Shown: positions 16,210 to 26,073 of the stretch, piece by piece
Layout: every line of letters starts with the position of its first letter
Numbering within the stretch: position 1 is the first letter of the stretch
NCBI GenBank assembly: GCA_019116525.1
Contig: DXBM01000031.1
Coordinates: 31,463 to 95,462, forward strand
Origin: Candidatus Olsenella pullistercoris
GTDB taxonomy: Bacteria > Actinomycetota > Coriobacteriia > Coriobacteriales > Atopobiaceae
DNA: 64,000 bases
Direction: 5' to 3'
Position numbers and translations under genes: made by a program
The notes under the pieces: generated by a model
What the model was told of the DNA's origin: nothing
Databases searched by the model: none
The model's input: only the letters and a program-made list of their open reading frames with translations

Positions 16210-16255
16210 ATGTTTTGAGCTGGGCGAGAAGGACATGCGCCCGCGACGTCGCCCG

Positions 16256-19200
16256 TCAACGACCCCCAAACTCGTAGCGCGCCACCAGCGGCTCCCCCGG
16301 CGCGTCTGGGTCGTCGCGCTCCACGCAGACGAAGGCGCACTCCACCCGCTCGAACCCCTCGGCGAGAAGGACGCCGGCGTAGAACTCGGCCTGCATGGCA
16401 TGGCGTTCGCGCACCTCCTCGAGCGTGAGACCGGCGTCACCGGTCTTGTAGTCGACCACGAGCGCGCGCCCGCTCTCAATGTCCGTGCAGAGCAGGTCGA
16501 TCGCGCCCTCGAGGTAATCTCCGTGGGGCGATCCCTCCTGGAGCTGGAAGAACGGAGCCTCGGGACGGACGAGCGGCCAGGAGAGCGCCTCGGCACGCAA
16601 CGACGAGCGCTCCCAGCGCGCAAGTGCGGAGCGCAGGCGGAGCGCGGCACGCTCGGAGAGGTGCCACTGGCGCACCTGCGCCGCGATGCGCTCCTCGCCG
16701 ACGGCTCCCCCGCCCTCGACCATCGCCTGCGCGAGCTCGTGGAAGGCAGATCCGAGGTTCGTGGCGCGGTCGGCGTCCTCGGACGAGGGCGCGCCCTCGG
16801 CCTCGGCGGCGCGCTCGGTGCGCGAGGGCGCGGGAGCCTCCGCCGCGAGCGCGGCATGGACGCTCGAGTAGCTGAAGACGCCCTCACGGGCGCGCCACGC
16901 GCTCGCGCTCGGGACGGCGCTCTCCTCCATCTCGAAGAGCGCAAAGGGCTCCGGGGCCACGTCCTTCTCGGCAGATGCCCCGGCGCTCGGGGTCCCAAGG
17001 CGAACCGCGTCCGCCGGGCGAGCGGGGAGCGCCCCGTCAAAGCCGGCGAGCGTGCCGCCGGACGCCGCGACAACGACCTTGTCGGCGCCCCTGCCCTCGA
17101 CTGCCACCTCAACGCAGCGCAGGCGCGCAGGCTCGCTTCCGCCGTAGTCCACCCGCGCCTCCCCCGGCGCGGGCGCGCACGGCTCGCCGAGAAGGGCCTC
17201 GAGCGTCCCTGCGGCGAGCGCCGACGAGATCACGCCGTCCTTGTTTCCCGCGGCGGGAATTGCCAGGACGAGCGCCTCGCGGGCGCGCGTCATGGCAACG
17301 TAGAGCAGCCGCGCGCGCTCGCGTGCGTCCGCCGCCTCGTCCTCGGCGCGCAGCACGGAGTAGCGAACTGCAAGCGGCGTGCGCTCCCAGCCCCCGAGGC
17401 TCACCTCAAGCTCCTCGGGGTCGATCCCGCCAAGGACCGTGGAGAGCTTGTTGCGCGCGCCGTCCTCGCGCGGGCGCAGCACGAAGGCGCGCCTCCCCTC
17501 CTTGAGGGGACCAAACGTGATCGGCGCGCCGGTCTGCGGGCGGCCCCAGCACTCCGCAACGGCGCAGACCCCAAACTCAAGGCCCTTGGAGGCATGGATC
17601 GTCATCACGCGCACCGTGCCGTCGCCCGTCGAGCCGTCGCCGCCGGCAAGGGAGGCCGGCGGAACCTTGGCCACGTCGAGCCACGCCTCGAACTCCTTGG
17701 CGGCGCGAGCCGCCCCGAGCCCCAGGCTCTCCGTGAGGTCGCGCACGTAGCGCACGGCAGCGAGCACGTTTGCCGCGCGCGCCCTGCCCTCGGCGCCGGC
17801 CGCCTCGAGGCGCGCGAGCCAGCCGGAGTCCCGCACGACGTCGGCGCACACGTCTGCCACGCCGCGCCAGCGCACCTGCTCGAGCGCGCGGGCGAGCACC
17901 TCGTGAGCGCGAGCGAGACGGCCGGAGGGCTCGTGCCCGCCATAGAACTCCATGGTCTCGAGGCCGCGCTCGATCGTGCGCTTGGCGGGGGCGTCGAGCT
18001 TCTCCTGCGGCCGCGACCCCAGCTCGCAGAAGTCGTTGGCGTCGAGGCCGAACACCTCGCTCGCCAGAAGGCGGAAGAGGCCGGACTGGGTGTCGGCGGG
18101 GTTGGCGAGCGTGTGCAGGAGGGCGCACACGACCTTCACCTCGTCGGTCGAGGTGAAGGTGGAGCCACCCGTGACCACGCACTCCATCCCGCGCGAGCGG
18201 ATGGCGTCGATGTAGAGCTCGGCGTTGGTGGTCACGCCGAGCAGAAGGGCCATGCTTCCGGCGCGCTCTCCCGCGGCCCGGTAGCTCGCGAGGGCGTCAG
18301 CCACCTGGGCCGCCGCCGTAGCCACCTGGTGCTTGGAGGGGCGGCCCGACGAGCCCTGCCCCGAGCAGACCTCGATGTCGATGCGCGGCAGGGAACGGGC
18401 GTGGTAGCCGTCCTTGCGCGTGGGGCAGGCGTCGAGGTGCATGAAGTCCTCGAGCACGCCGGCGCCGCCCGCCTCTCCGCCCGTGCACACGCGCTCCACG
18501 AGCGCGAGCACGTCGGCGTGGCTGCGGTAGTTGGTGTCAAGGCGAACGCGCCCCGCCTCCGCGACCCGCTCGCCGTGACGGCGAAACACGCTGACGTCGG
18601 CGCCGCGGAAGCGGTAGATCGACTGCTGGGAGTCACCGACGGTGGCCAGGCACGCCCCGTCTCCCCCGGCGAGAAGCCCAATGAGCTCGAGCTGCATCTC
18701 GTCAGTGTCCTGGAACTCGTCCACCATCACGAGGCGGAAGCGGCCCGCGTAGTCGCGCCGCACCTCGGGGTTGTCCCGCACGGCGAGAAGCGCCTCGCGC
18801 ACGAGGTCGTTGTTGTCCAGGCAGCGATCGGCGTCCTTGAGCTCGCGGTAGCGGCGCTCCACGCGGCGCGCCAGCTCGAGAACGGCGTCCACGTGCGAGG
18901 CCGCCGAGCAGAGGCGAGCCTCGGCGAGCGCGAGGGCCCGGGCAGACCTTGCGGCCCCGACCTCGTCCTTGGTCTTCTCGGACGCCTTGGGGAGCGTAAT
19001 GCCGTCCACAAGGGCGGCAACCGCCTCCGGCGTGCGATCCCGGCGCGCCCGGCACTCGAAGTCGCGCAGCGCCTCGAGGGCGGGAACCACCTTCTCACGC
19101 GCCTTGGGCGTGAGCGGGCGCGCGCCAAGCTCCTCCATGCGCGCCGTGAAGGCGGCAAGCGCCTCCCCCACGAGGTCATCGTCGGCGCGGGCGCCCACAA

Positions 19201-19789
19201 GCGACTCCACGCCATCGGCACAGGAGGCGCCGGCGTCAACGAGGGCCTGGACGATGCCCAGGACGCCCGAGTAGCCGTGCTTGGTCTTGACGCCCAGGTC
19301 GTATGCGGCAAAGAGCGCGGAGAAGCCCTCGTCCTCGCGCGCCGCGCGCATGACGTCGTCGAGCGCGCGGTCAAAGAGGACCTCCTGTGCCGAGTCGGCC
19401 ACGATCGAGAACTGCGGGTCAAGGCCAAGGTCGAGCGCGTGACGGTGCAGGATGCGCGAGCACATGCCATGGATCGTGGAGATCCAGGCGTCGTCAACGG
19501 CGAGCGCCTGCTCGACAAGGCCGACCGAGCGCAGTGTCCTTCTCACCCGCTCCTTGATCTCGCGGGCGGCCGGCTCGGTGAAGGTGATGACGAGCACCTC
19601 CCCCAGCCCAGAGAGGAAGGCCCCGCCGTCGGGGGCGGACCCCGGCGAGAGCGCCCAGGCAATGCGCTGCGTGAGCGTGAAGGTCTTGCCGGACCCCGCG
19701 CCCGCCTCCACGAACAGGGGCGCGTCGAGGGTGGTGGCAATCGTGCGCTGGCTGTCGTTCAGCTGCGAGAGGTCGAGCCTCTGGCTCAT
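16256..19789 (-). CDS. addA: AddA, helicase-nuclease subunit
   Basis: 1177 residues. UvrD/Rep-type 3'-5' helicase plus RecB-type nuclease, processing double-strand breaks with AddB. Walker A AGAGSGKTFTLTQRI at about 29-43, Walker B VMVDEFQDTDEMQ, helicase motif DTNYRSHADVL, and motifs around TIHASKGLEFGVC. The C-terminal nuclease keeps YLEGAIDLLC...ALVVDYKTGD (Asp and Lys of the RecB motif). Starts 4 bases inside the addB stop (ATGA overlap), so it is translationally coupled. Confidence 0.94.
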   Translation of the reverse strand: MSQRLDLSQLNDSQRTIATTLDAPLFVEAGAGSGKTFTLTQRIAWALSPGSAPDGGAFLSGLGEVLVITFTEPAAREIKERVRRTLRSVGLVEQALAVDDAWISTIHGMCSRILHRHALDLGLDPQFSIVADSAQEVLFDRALDDVMRAAREDEGFSALFAAYDLGVKTKHGYSGVLGIVQALVDAGASCADGVESLVGARADDDLVGEALAAFTARMEELGARPLTPKAREKVVPALEALRDFECRARRDRTPEAVAALVDGITLPKASEKTKDEVGAARSARALALAEARLCSAASHVDAVLELARRVERRYRELKDADRCLDNNDLVREALLAVRDNPEVRRDYAGRFRLVMVDEFQDTDEMQLELIGLLAGGDGACLATVGDSQQSIYRFRGADVSVFRRHGERVAEAGRVRLDTNYRSHADVLALVERVCTGGEAGGAGVLEDFMHLDACPTRKDGYHARSLPRIDIEVCSGQGSSGRPSKHQVATAAAQVADALASYRAAGERAGSMALLLGVTTNAELYIDAIRSRGMECVVTGGSTFTSTDEVKVVCALLHTLANPADTQSGLFRLLASEVFGLDANDFCELGSRPQEKLDAPAKRTIERGLETMEFYGGHEPSGRLARAHEVLARALEQVRWRGVADVCADVVRDSGWLARLEAAGAEGRARAANVLAAVRYVRDLTESLGLGAARAAKEFEAWLDVAKVPPASLAGGDGSTGDGTVRVMTIHASKGLEFGVCAVAECWGRPQTGAPITFGPLKEGRRAFVLRPREDGARNKLSTVLGGIDPEELEVSLGGWERTPLAVRYSVLRAEDEAADARERARLLYVAMTRAREALVLAIPAAGNKDGVISSALAAGTLEALLGEPCAPAPGEARVDYGGSEPARLRCVEVAVEGRGADKVVVAASGGTLAGFDGALPARPADAVRLGTPSAGASAEKDVAPEPFALFEMEESAVPSASAWRAREGVFSYSSVHAALAAEAPAPSRTERAAEAEGAPSSEDADRATNLGSAFHELAQAMVEGGGAVGEERIAAQVRQWHLSERAALRLRSALARWERSSLRAEALSWPLVRPEAPFFQLQEGSPHGDYLEGAIDLLCTDIESGRALVVDYKTGDAGLTLEEVRERHAMQAEFYAGVLLAEGFERVECAFVCVERDDPDAPGEPLVARYEFGGR

Positions 19790-22700
19790 GGGCGCAGCCT
19801 CCTCTCACAGTTCAGGACCGGGCAGTGCTCGCACGCCCACGCGTCCAGCGGGCGCGCCTCGATGTCTCCGGCGAGCAGCCTCTCCATCTTCCGGGCAATT
19901 GCCTCCTCGCTCGCGTCGAGCAGGGCCTCCATGCCCGAGGAGCCCTCGCGGCCGAACGTCTCGTGGCGGGGCACGGCCACGGAGGCCGCGCGCTTGAACG
20001 AGGGACCAAAGACCACGTCAACGAGGTTCTCGTCAACGGCGCCCGAGAGGGCGTGGGCGCCCTTGGTGCAGAGGTAGAGCGCCGCGCGAACCGTGAGGTC
20101 CGGGAAGGCACGGCGGGCGACCTGGGCGTAGATGAGCGACTGCACGCGGCGCGGCAGCGAGAAGGACCCTGGCTCCATGTCCGTGCCAAAGACGTCGTAT
20201 TCCTTGGCAAAGCCTCTGTCCTGCTTGTGCTTGTAGTCGATGACGACGGCCTGGCCATGGGCGTCCACGTCGATGCGGTCGACCGTGCCCGTGAGCAGGA
20301 CGCCGGCATAGGCGACCTTGGGCGAGCTCCCGCGACCGAAGCCCCACTCAAAGAAGCGCGGCTCGAAGCCCCGGAGCAGCCCCCGCTCGAACTCGAGCAG
20401 GGTGCCCAGGTCGCGCCTGAGCCCGGCAAGCTGGCCGTGCTCGCGCGCGAGGTGCGGCACGAGCGCCTGCGGCACGGGCCTCCTGCCGCCAACGAGCTGG
20501 TACTGGTGGCTGAGGTGGGCGTCGAACTCCTCGTTCAGGACGCGCCTTGCCTCCTCGAGCGCCTCCTCGTCGCCCTCCTCCAGCGCAGAGCCCGGCAGGC
20601 GCGTGGCGGGGCTCTTCTGCGCGCTCTCCAGGAGACGGGTCACCTCTGCGCGATAGTCGCTCTGCTGCATGGCGTCGGCGCACTCGGAGCGCAGGTCGGC
20701 GAGGACGGGCGTGCCCTCGAGTCGCTCCTGGGCGCGCGCCGTGAGCTCGCGACGGCTCACCTCGAGCACGCGGTGGGCAAAGGTGCCCATCTCCGCGCCC
20801 GTAAAGCCGGCATCGACGCCCTGGAGGCGCAGCCGCCTCAGGCTGAACCACTTGTAGGGACACTCGAGGTAGCTCTCGATCTGCGATGCGGACAGGACCG
20901 GCCGTGGGTCCTCGGCCACCATTCCCTCGGGCGGCGGCGAGACGAGCTCGCGCTCGGACTCGTTGATGCGGCCCGCGGGCGCCGGCGTCTCGCTGCCGGT
21001 CAACGCGGCGGCAGCGCCCGCCAGCGACACGTTCTCGGAGACGCTGGCCTCCGAGCGCGAGAGCACGTTCTTCTCGCCGAGTGACTGGGAGATCTCCGAA
21101 GGCTTGGCCTCGGCGCCGAGGCCATAGCAGGCCATGACCTCGGAGAGCATGACCGAGGGGTAGCACTCCTTGCCATCGGCGCCGAAGAGCGTCCGCTCGA
21201 GGACGAGCACCCGGCGCGGCACCTGGGCGATCTGGCTGAAGCGCTCGCGCGCGAGCTCCATCGCGCTCGGGGGCTCCTCGACGCCCCAGGCACGCAGGAC
21301 GTAGGCGCGCGCGTCGTCGGCCTCGGACACGGCGGACTCGGTGGAGGTCTGGCCGAGCATGACGAGGGCGTCGGCCGAGGCGGGGGCAAGGCGGCTCGCC
21401 GCGGCGGCGTCGAGCAGGAGCACCGACGCGCGCGCCTCCTGCGCGACGCGCTCAGGGCGCAGCACGATGCCGCCGCGCGAGAGCGCGGCCTCCGCGAGCG
21501 AGACGAGCTCGGAGAGCGAGACCATGGCCCCCTGCGAGGGGTCTGCCGTGACGCCCAGCTCCTTGAGCGTGCGGGCGACGTCCAGAACCGCGCCGAGCGC
21601 GGCGGGGACGTCCAGGGGGGCCGGGCTGGCACCCTCCCTCTGAACGAAGGGGGCGAGCAGCTTGGAGGCGGCCGAGCCCAGCCTTCCGCGCAGAAGCTCG
21701 CGCGTGGCGGAGGCCACCTCCGGGCAGACCACCTTCGAAGAGGTCAGCTGGTCGAGAAGGACACGCGGCGTGAGCAGGCGGTTCGCGCGCCACTCCGCGT
21801 CAAGGCGGCGCGCGCGGCCCAGGTCCATGTGAGACGCCTCGGAGAGGAGGAAGTCGGAGAGGTCGCGCGGCGGCCACCACGACATGTCCTCGAGCGTCAC
21901 GCGCACGGTGCCCTTGCGCGGCGCATCGGGCACCGGCACCGTCTCCGGCCACCCCTGGGCGAGCTCCGCGAGGCGGGCCACGCTGCGGGCGTACCCCATG
22001 AAGGCGCGCCCGCACTCAAGCTCCGTCATGGAGCAGGAGAGCTGCGCGCGCGAGGAGATGCCGCGCGCGGCAAAGCGCGGCGAGAGCTCCCGCCAGGCGC
22101 GCGCGGCGTCTGGGGCAACCACGACGATGTCAGAGCAGCCCTCCCCCACGAGCTCGTCCACGGCGCGGCAGACGAGCTCGTTCTCGGCGGAGGGGCCTGC
22201 CGGAAGCAGCATGCGCACGGCGCCCGTTGCCCTCACGGGCTCGGAGACGGGCCCAAAGATCGTGGCGAGAAGCTCCGCGAGCTCGTCCGCTCGCGCGCCG
22301 CCCGCCCCAGCGCTGCCGCGCTCGAGGACGCAGATGTCAAAGCGCTCGCCCAGCCCCTCGACAAGGGCTCGCTCCGCGCGTCGCAGCCAGCCAAATCCCG
22401 CAAGGATGACCGGGGGCACGTCCACGCCGGCCCTGGCGAGCGCGCCGGGGAGCTCTGCCATGACCTCGCAGCCCTCCACGAGCCCCTGCGCGCGAAGCTC
22501 CGCGTCGAGCGCCGGGAGCAGCCCCACGAGGGCGCGCTCCGCCTCGCTCGAGCCATCCGGCGCCGCAGCGCCGTCCGTCAGCCACGGGAGGCCCACGCGA
22601 GAGAGGTCGGCGAGCAGAGACGCGGTTCCAACGGTGTCCGCGACCGGAAAGCCCGGGCTCCAGCAGGCGCGCCGCAGCACGCGGGCTGCCAGCAGGTCGC

Positions 22701-22956
22701 GCGAGGCGCCGTCCGCGACGCGGCGGCCGTCCCCCCAGACCTCCCAGCGCTCCGACGCCCACGCGAGCGGCGTGCTCACGGTGACGCCGAGCGTAAGGCC
22801 GCGGGCGGCGAGCGCGCGCTGCACGTCAAGCGCCTGGGCAAAGCTCGGCACGAGCACGACCGCCCGCCCGCGCGACGAGAGGGCGCCCCGCACGCGCGAG
22901 ACCAGCTCGTCCGTGGCAAGCCCCTCGGCTGTTGTGGCCTGAACGCTCAGCGGCAT
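19786..22956 (-). CDS. addB: AddB/RexB-like helicase-nuclease subunit
   Basis: 1056 residues, upstream partner of AddA. The N-terminus (VVLVPSFAQALDVQRAL) lacks a Walker A P-loop, as in RexB or Chi-scanning RecC-like subunits. The C-terminal PD-(D/E)XK nuclease keeps GTVDRIDVDAHGQAVVIDYKHK. Four cysteines (YLECPYKW, and three in WACEHCPVLNC) would hold the Fe-S cluster that pins the nuclease domain in AddB proteins. RBS GGGAGG before ATG 22956. A CTTCTCGGC motif lies 25 bases upstream. Confidence 0.9.
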   Translation of the reverse strand: MPLSVQATTAEGLATDELVSRVRGALSSRGRAVVLVPSFAQALDVQRALAARGLTLGVTVSTPLAWASERWEVWGDGRRVADGASRDLLAARVLRRACWSPGFPVADTVGTASLLADLSRVGLPWLTDGAAAPDGSSEAERALVGLLPALDAELRAQGLVEGCEVMAELPGALARAGVDVPPVILAGFGWLRRAERALVEGLGERFDICVLERGSAGAGGARADELAELLATIFGPVSEPVRATGAVRMLLPAGPSAENELVCRAVDELVGEGCSDIVVVAPDAARAWRELSPRFAARGISSRAQLSCSMTELECGRAFMGYARSVARLAELAQGWPETVPVPDAPRKGTVRVTLEDMSWWPPRDLSDFLLSEASHMDLGRARRLDAEWRANRLLTPRVLLDQLTSSKVVCPEVASATRELLRGRLGSAASKLLAPFVQREGASPAPLDVPAALGAVLDVARTLKELGVTADPSQGAMVSLSELVSLAEAALSRGGIVLRPERVAQEARASVLLLDAAAASRLAPASADALVMLGQTSTESAVSEADDARAYVLRAWGVEEPPSAMELARERFSQIAQVPRRVLVLERTLFGADGKECYPSVMLSEVMACYGLGAEAKPSEISQSLGEKNVLSRSEASVSENVSLAGAAAALTGSETPAPAGRINESERELVSPPPEGMVAEDPRPVLSASQIESYLECPYKWFSLRRLRLQGVDAGFTGAEMGTFAHRVLEVSRRELTARAQERLEGTPVLADLRSECADAMQQSDYRAEVTRLLESAQKSPATRLPGSALEEGDEEALEEARRVLNEEFDAHLSHQYQLVGGRRPVPQALVPHLAREHGQLAGLRRDLGTLLEFERGLLRGFEPRFFEWGFGRGSSPKVAYAGVLLTGTVDRIDVDAHGQAVVIDYKHKQDRGFAKEYDVFGTDMEPGSFSLPRRVQSLIYAQVARRAFPDLTVRAALYLCTKGAHALSGAVDENLVDVVFGPSFKRAASVAVPRHETFGREGSSGMEALLDASEEAIARKMERLLAGDIEARPLDAWACEHCPVLNCERRLRP

Positions 22957-23095
22957 GGCGTCTCCCTCCCGGCGCTCGTCCTTCTCGGCAGCGTTCCCGC
23001 GCCCTTGCTCTTCTCGACAGAAATCCTACCGCAGGGACCGGACACAAATGGGAGTCGGGACGCGGCCGCCACGAATCCGGACGCGTCTCGAAACC

Positions 23096-23216
23096 ACGAA
23101 TCCCGCCCACTGCGCGGTGCGAAGGGCGCATTGGGCTGGTTTTTTGTCCCTTTGGACACGAGGCGCGCCGAATGCGCGCAAACCGGGCGCCGCGAGCGCG
23201 CACTCGACGCGCTTCG
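23096..23216. repeat. Palindromic repeat family F, copy F2 (divergent)
   Basis: Contains TTTTTTGTCCCTTTGGACACG (about 23140-23160), the reverse-orientation counterpart of the GTCCAAACGGAC linker of F1 and F3, flanked by GCGCATTGGGC on one side and GAATGCGCGC and GAGCGCGCACTCG on the other. Arms are less perfect than in F3. It fills the 22957-23241 gap between addB and the YerC gene. Confidence 0.6.
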
Positions 23217-23241
23217 TGGGGGCGCAAGCGGCCCCACGCCC

Positions 23242-23538
23242 CTAGCGCAGCCCCAGGCGCCCGAGCACCGTGCGATAGCCGCCGGCGGGTCCGTTCAGGC
23301 ACTTAGAGACGCGGCTCACCGTGGTCGAGGAGGCTCCGGTCGCGTGGATGACGTCCATGTAGGACGCCCCCTGCGAGAGCATCAGCGCCACGTCAAGGCG
23401 CTGCGAGAGGTCCTCGAGCTCGCGAGGGGTGCAGAGGTCGGCGAGAAGGGCGCGGGCGTCCTCGGGCGTTGCCGCAGCGGCGATGGCGCGCTCCAGCAGG
23501 TCGCTCGCCCGATCGGTCGCGCGCTCGCGTGCTCCCAT
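23242..23538 (-). CDS. TrpR-like regulator, YerC/YecD family
   Basis: 98-residue helical DNA-binding protein. A TrpR-type fold is suggested by TPRELEDLSQRLDVALMLSQG followed by the helix-turn-helix SYMDVIHATGASSTTVSRVSKCL, characteristic of YerC/YecD proteins. Start ATG 23538 with GGGAGG upstream, rather than the weaker start 10 codons earlier. Divergent from the HAD gene. Target unknown; no trp genes are nearby. Confidence 0.88.
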   Translation of the reverse strand: MGARERATDRASDLLERAIAAAATPEDARALLADLCTPRELEDLSQRLDVALMLSQGASYMDVIHATGASSTTVSRVSKCLNGPAGGYRTVLGRLGLR

Positions 23539-23658
23539 GTGCCCTCCCTCCGCGGTGATCCTCCGCAACCACTTTAGCGTACTAGAGCGTCGTCCGCCTG
23601 GGTCGCGCGCGACAACTCACGCTAGAATTGTCCCGCACACCAAGACGAAGGGGGAAGC

Positions 23659-24492
23659 ATGCTCGGATACGAGATGGACACCAACCTCGCCGACATCCGG
23701 CTCGTGGCAAGCGACATGGACTTCACGCTGCTCGCCGACGACAAGTCCATGCCCGAGGGGATGGACGAGCGCATCGCTGAGCTCGAGCGTGTCGGCGTCA
23801 CGTTCGCCGCCGCGAGCGGGCGTCCCCTCTACACGCTGCGCGACCTCTTCCCCGTCTCGCACGAGCGCATGGCGCTCGTCTCCGACAACGGCGCGGCGGT
23901 CGTGTGCCGCGGCGAGGTCGTGTTCAAGAGCCTGATCGACCCGGCCGACCTCGAGGCCCTGCTCGCCTTCACGCGCGAGCGCACGGACGGCGTGCCGATC
24001 GTCTGCGGGCTCGACGCCGGCTACGTGCCCGAGTACGCCCGCTGCTACGACGAGGTCTTCCGCGAGTTCTACCACGAGATCGTCTACGTCGAGTCGCTCG
24101 AGGGCCTCGGGCGCGAGGCAAACAAGTACACGGTCTACTTCCCCGAGGGCAACGCCGTGGCAATGCGCGACGAGGTGTTCATCCCCGCCTTCGGCGAGCG
24201 CCTCTCGGTCACCTGCGGCGGCTCGGTCTGGATCGACATCATGAACAAGGGCGTCGACAAGGGCACGGGCCTCGCGCGGCTCTGCGCGCACCTCGGCATC
24301 GCGCAGGCTGACGCCGCCGCCTTCGGCGACACGGACAACGACGTCGAGATGCTCGAGTGGGCCGGCCACAGCTACCTTATGGCCAACGCCGAGCAGCGCA
24401 TGGAGCCTCACGCCCGCTTCCGCGCGCCCTCCTGCAACGACCGCGGCGTGGCCGTGGTGATCGACCGCATCCTCGAGGCGAAGCGGGCCTAG
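23659..24492 (+). CDS. HAD-family (Cof-type, IIB) phosphatase
   Basis: 277 residues. Cytosolic haloacid-dehalogenase-type phosphatase acting on small phosphorylated molecules; the substrate cannot be predicted. Motif I SDMDFTLL gives D19 (nucleophile) and D21, motif II SGR near 53, motif IV GDTDNDVEM. Cap type IIB by length. GAAGGGGG precedes ATG 23659. Its TAG stop overlaps the TAG stop of the convergent gene (CTAG at 24489-24492). Confidence 0.9.
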   Translation: MLGYEMDTNLADIRLVASDMDFTLLADDKSMPEGMDERIAELERVGVTFAAASGRPLYTLRDLFPVSHERMALVSDNGAAVVCRGEVVFKSLIDPADLEALLAFTRERTDGVPIVCGLDAGYVPEYARCYDEVFREFYHEIVYVESLEGLGREANKYTVYFPEGNAVAMRDEVFIPAFGERLSVTCGGSVWIDIMNKGVDKGTGLARLCAHLGIAQADAAAFGDTDNDVEMLEWAGHSYLMANAEQRMEPHARFRAPSCNDRGVAVVIDRILEAKRA

Positions 24493-25616
24493 CCCCGCGC
24501 GCCGAGCCTCCGGGCCACAGCGTCGCGCGCGGCCAGGGCCGTGCCGCTCGCGAGCTCGCCCACGAGCCGCCACATCATGTCGTAGGTGCGCCGGTCGATT
24601 CCGCCGAGCGCGGAGAGCACCTTCTGCGCCGCGGCTGGGCTAGAGAGCACGTCCTCGAAGCGCTCGGCGCCGCCCGCCGCGAGCGCGTCGAAGAGCTCGT
24701 CGGTGAGCAGGCGCCGGTCCTCGGGCGCGAGCCGTGCGAGCCACGTCGAGAACGCCCCGGACGCCACGAGGCACTCGGGGTCGGGGCCGTCAGCCTCGAG
24801 GAAGCCCGCCGGCCCCACCTGCCAGGTGAGCGGGTCGTGCTGCAGGGTCCTTGTCGCTGAGCTCCTCACCACCTGGAACGGCGCGTTGTCGGAGAAGAGG
24901 CGGCCCACGACGCTGTAGGCGGGAAGGATGCGGCGATAGCGCTCGCCCACCACGTCGTAGCAGCTCACGGGCATGACGGAGCGATCCATCCCCGGCCCGT
25001 CGTTGCTCCAGGCGCACGCGATCGCGCCCGCGAGCGCCACGGGGCACGAGGCCACGGCGTAGGCAGCGAGGTTGCCTCCCTTGGAGTGCCCGCCCACGAG
25101 GACACGCCGCCCCTCCCCCGTCGCGCGCTCGAGCTCGCGCGCGAGGTAGGCCGCCGCCGCGCGCTGCGCCTCGGTCACGGCAAAGCTCAGGTGGAAGTTC
25201 TCGCGCCAGCCCACGAGCGTGGTGTCGGTACCGCGAAACGCCACGTAGGTCAGGCCCGGGGCAAGGTCGAAGGTCATGGCCGAGAACTGCATGACGAGCT
25301 CGTCGCTGCGCACGTCAACGTAGTCGCGAACGCGGACGTCCCCAAAACGTGCCGAGCCCCCGAGCGCGACCACGAAGCGCTCGTCGATGGTCGCGAGCGA
25401 GCGCACGCGGGTCGAGACGTCCCCGCCGGAGCGTGCGAGAAGCTCGGCGCAGGCGTCCGTCAGGCACACGCCGCCCTGCTCGCCGGGCGCGGGGGCGATG
25501 CCGGTGAGGTCAAGGTAGGACGCCGTGGCCAGCACAAGGTTGTCCACGTCGTTGAAGGGGCGCTCCGCGAGCGTGATGTCCCCGCGCAGCTCCAGGTAGT
25601 CCCGAACGTCGGCCAT
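24489..25616 (-). CDS. Mbeg1-like (DUF2974) alpha/beta hydrolase
   Basis: 375 residues. Intracellular lipase/esterase-like fold: TYVAFRGTDTTLVGWREN near 123, then the nucleophile elbow VGGHSKGGN with S178, and SNDGPGM near 204, which is typical of the Mbeg1-like family (PF11187). Function in bacteria is poorly known. I chose ATG 25616, with AAGGA 8 bases upstream that is itself part of GGCGAGAAGGAC; the frame is open upstream into non-conserved sequence. Confidence 0.82.
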   Translation of the reverse strand: MADVRDYLELRGDITLAERPFNDVDNLVLATASYLDLTGIAPAPGEQGGVCLTDACAELLARSGGDVSTRVRSLATIDERFVVALGGSARFGDVRVRDYVDVRSDELVMQFSAMTFDLAPGLTYVAFRGTDTTLVGWRENFHLSFAVTEAQRAAAAYLARELERATGEGRRVLVGGHSKGGNLAAYAVASCPVALAGAIACAWSNDGPGMDRSVMPVSCYDVVGERYRRILPAYSVVGRLFSDNAPFQVVRSSATRTLQHDPLTWQVGPAGFLEADGPDPECLVASGAFSTWLARLAPEDRRLLTDELFDALAAGGAERFEDVLSSPAAAQKVLSALGGIDRRTYDMMWRLVGELASGTALAARDAVARRLGARG

Positions 25617-25761
25617 GCCCACCGTCCTTCTCGCCAGCGCCGAACCATGCGGCGACCCCGCCGCATGCCGTCCCTTGCATGTTGCATGGCACCATTTTGC
25701 CGGTTTTGCACCGAGAAGGGCCTCTCGTCGACGCAGTCGCCCCACAGGCGCCTTTCCCGGC

Positions 25762-25895
25762 GATTGTGTGCAACACGTTTGATGAGTCACATCAAAGTTG
25801 TTGCTCACAATCAGCAAACGAGGCGGTATCGTTCGTAACAACACCTCTATACGAACGTTTTTCTCCCCCATCATCAAAGATGTTGCTCACAACCA
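25762..25895. repeat. AT-rich palindromic repeat family E, copy E1
   Basis: Three parts: a hairpin at 25762-25812 (arms GTGCAACACGTTTGATG type against CATCAAAGTTGTTGC), a middle hairpin CGTTCGTA/TACGAACG at 25830-25857 followed by TTTTTCTC, and a third unit CATCAAAGATGTTGCTCACAA at its right end. Related to 31468 and 48573. The surrounding 25617-26073 gap has no gene. Confidence 0.75.
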
Positions 25896-25964
25896 AGGAA
25901 GCCGCAAGGCAACGGCAGCCGAGAAGCGCGCGCACGGCCGCGGCCGGGCGACCAGGCGGCCAGG

Positions 25965-26055
25965 AGCCCCGACACGAAAGGGCCTCGCCCCCTCGCGGAG
26001 CAAGCCGCCCAGCGCCGTGCGCGAAGCAGCTTGCGCGCGAGGGGACGAGGCCCCC
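25965..26055 (-). terminator. Long-stem terminator after the alcohol dehydrogenase
   Basis: Arms GGGCCTCGCCCCCTCGCG (25980-25997) and CGCGAGGGGACGAGGCCC (26036-26053) pair over 18 bases with one mismatch, with a loop of about 38 bases, followed on the minus strand by TTTCGTGTC. Confidence 0.75.
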
Positions 26056-26073
26056 TGCGGTGTCAGAAGGATG

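Noticed and set aside
16235..20077. Very long open frame (about 1280 codons) on the plus strand across addA
   Set aside because: It is the antisense shadow of addA: low-complexity His/Arg/Ala-rich translation, no motif, no RBS. High G+C keeps such frames open. The same holds for 11343-13328 (over dnaE), 55645-58029 (over the UvrA-like gene), 7578-9593 and 46555-48636.
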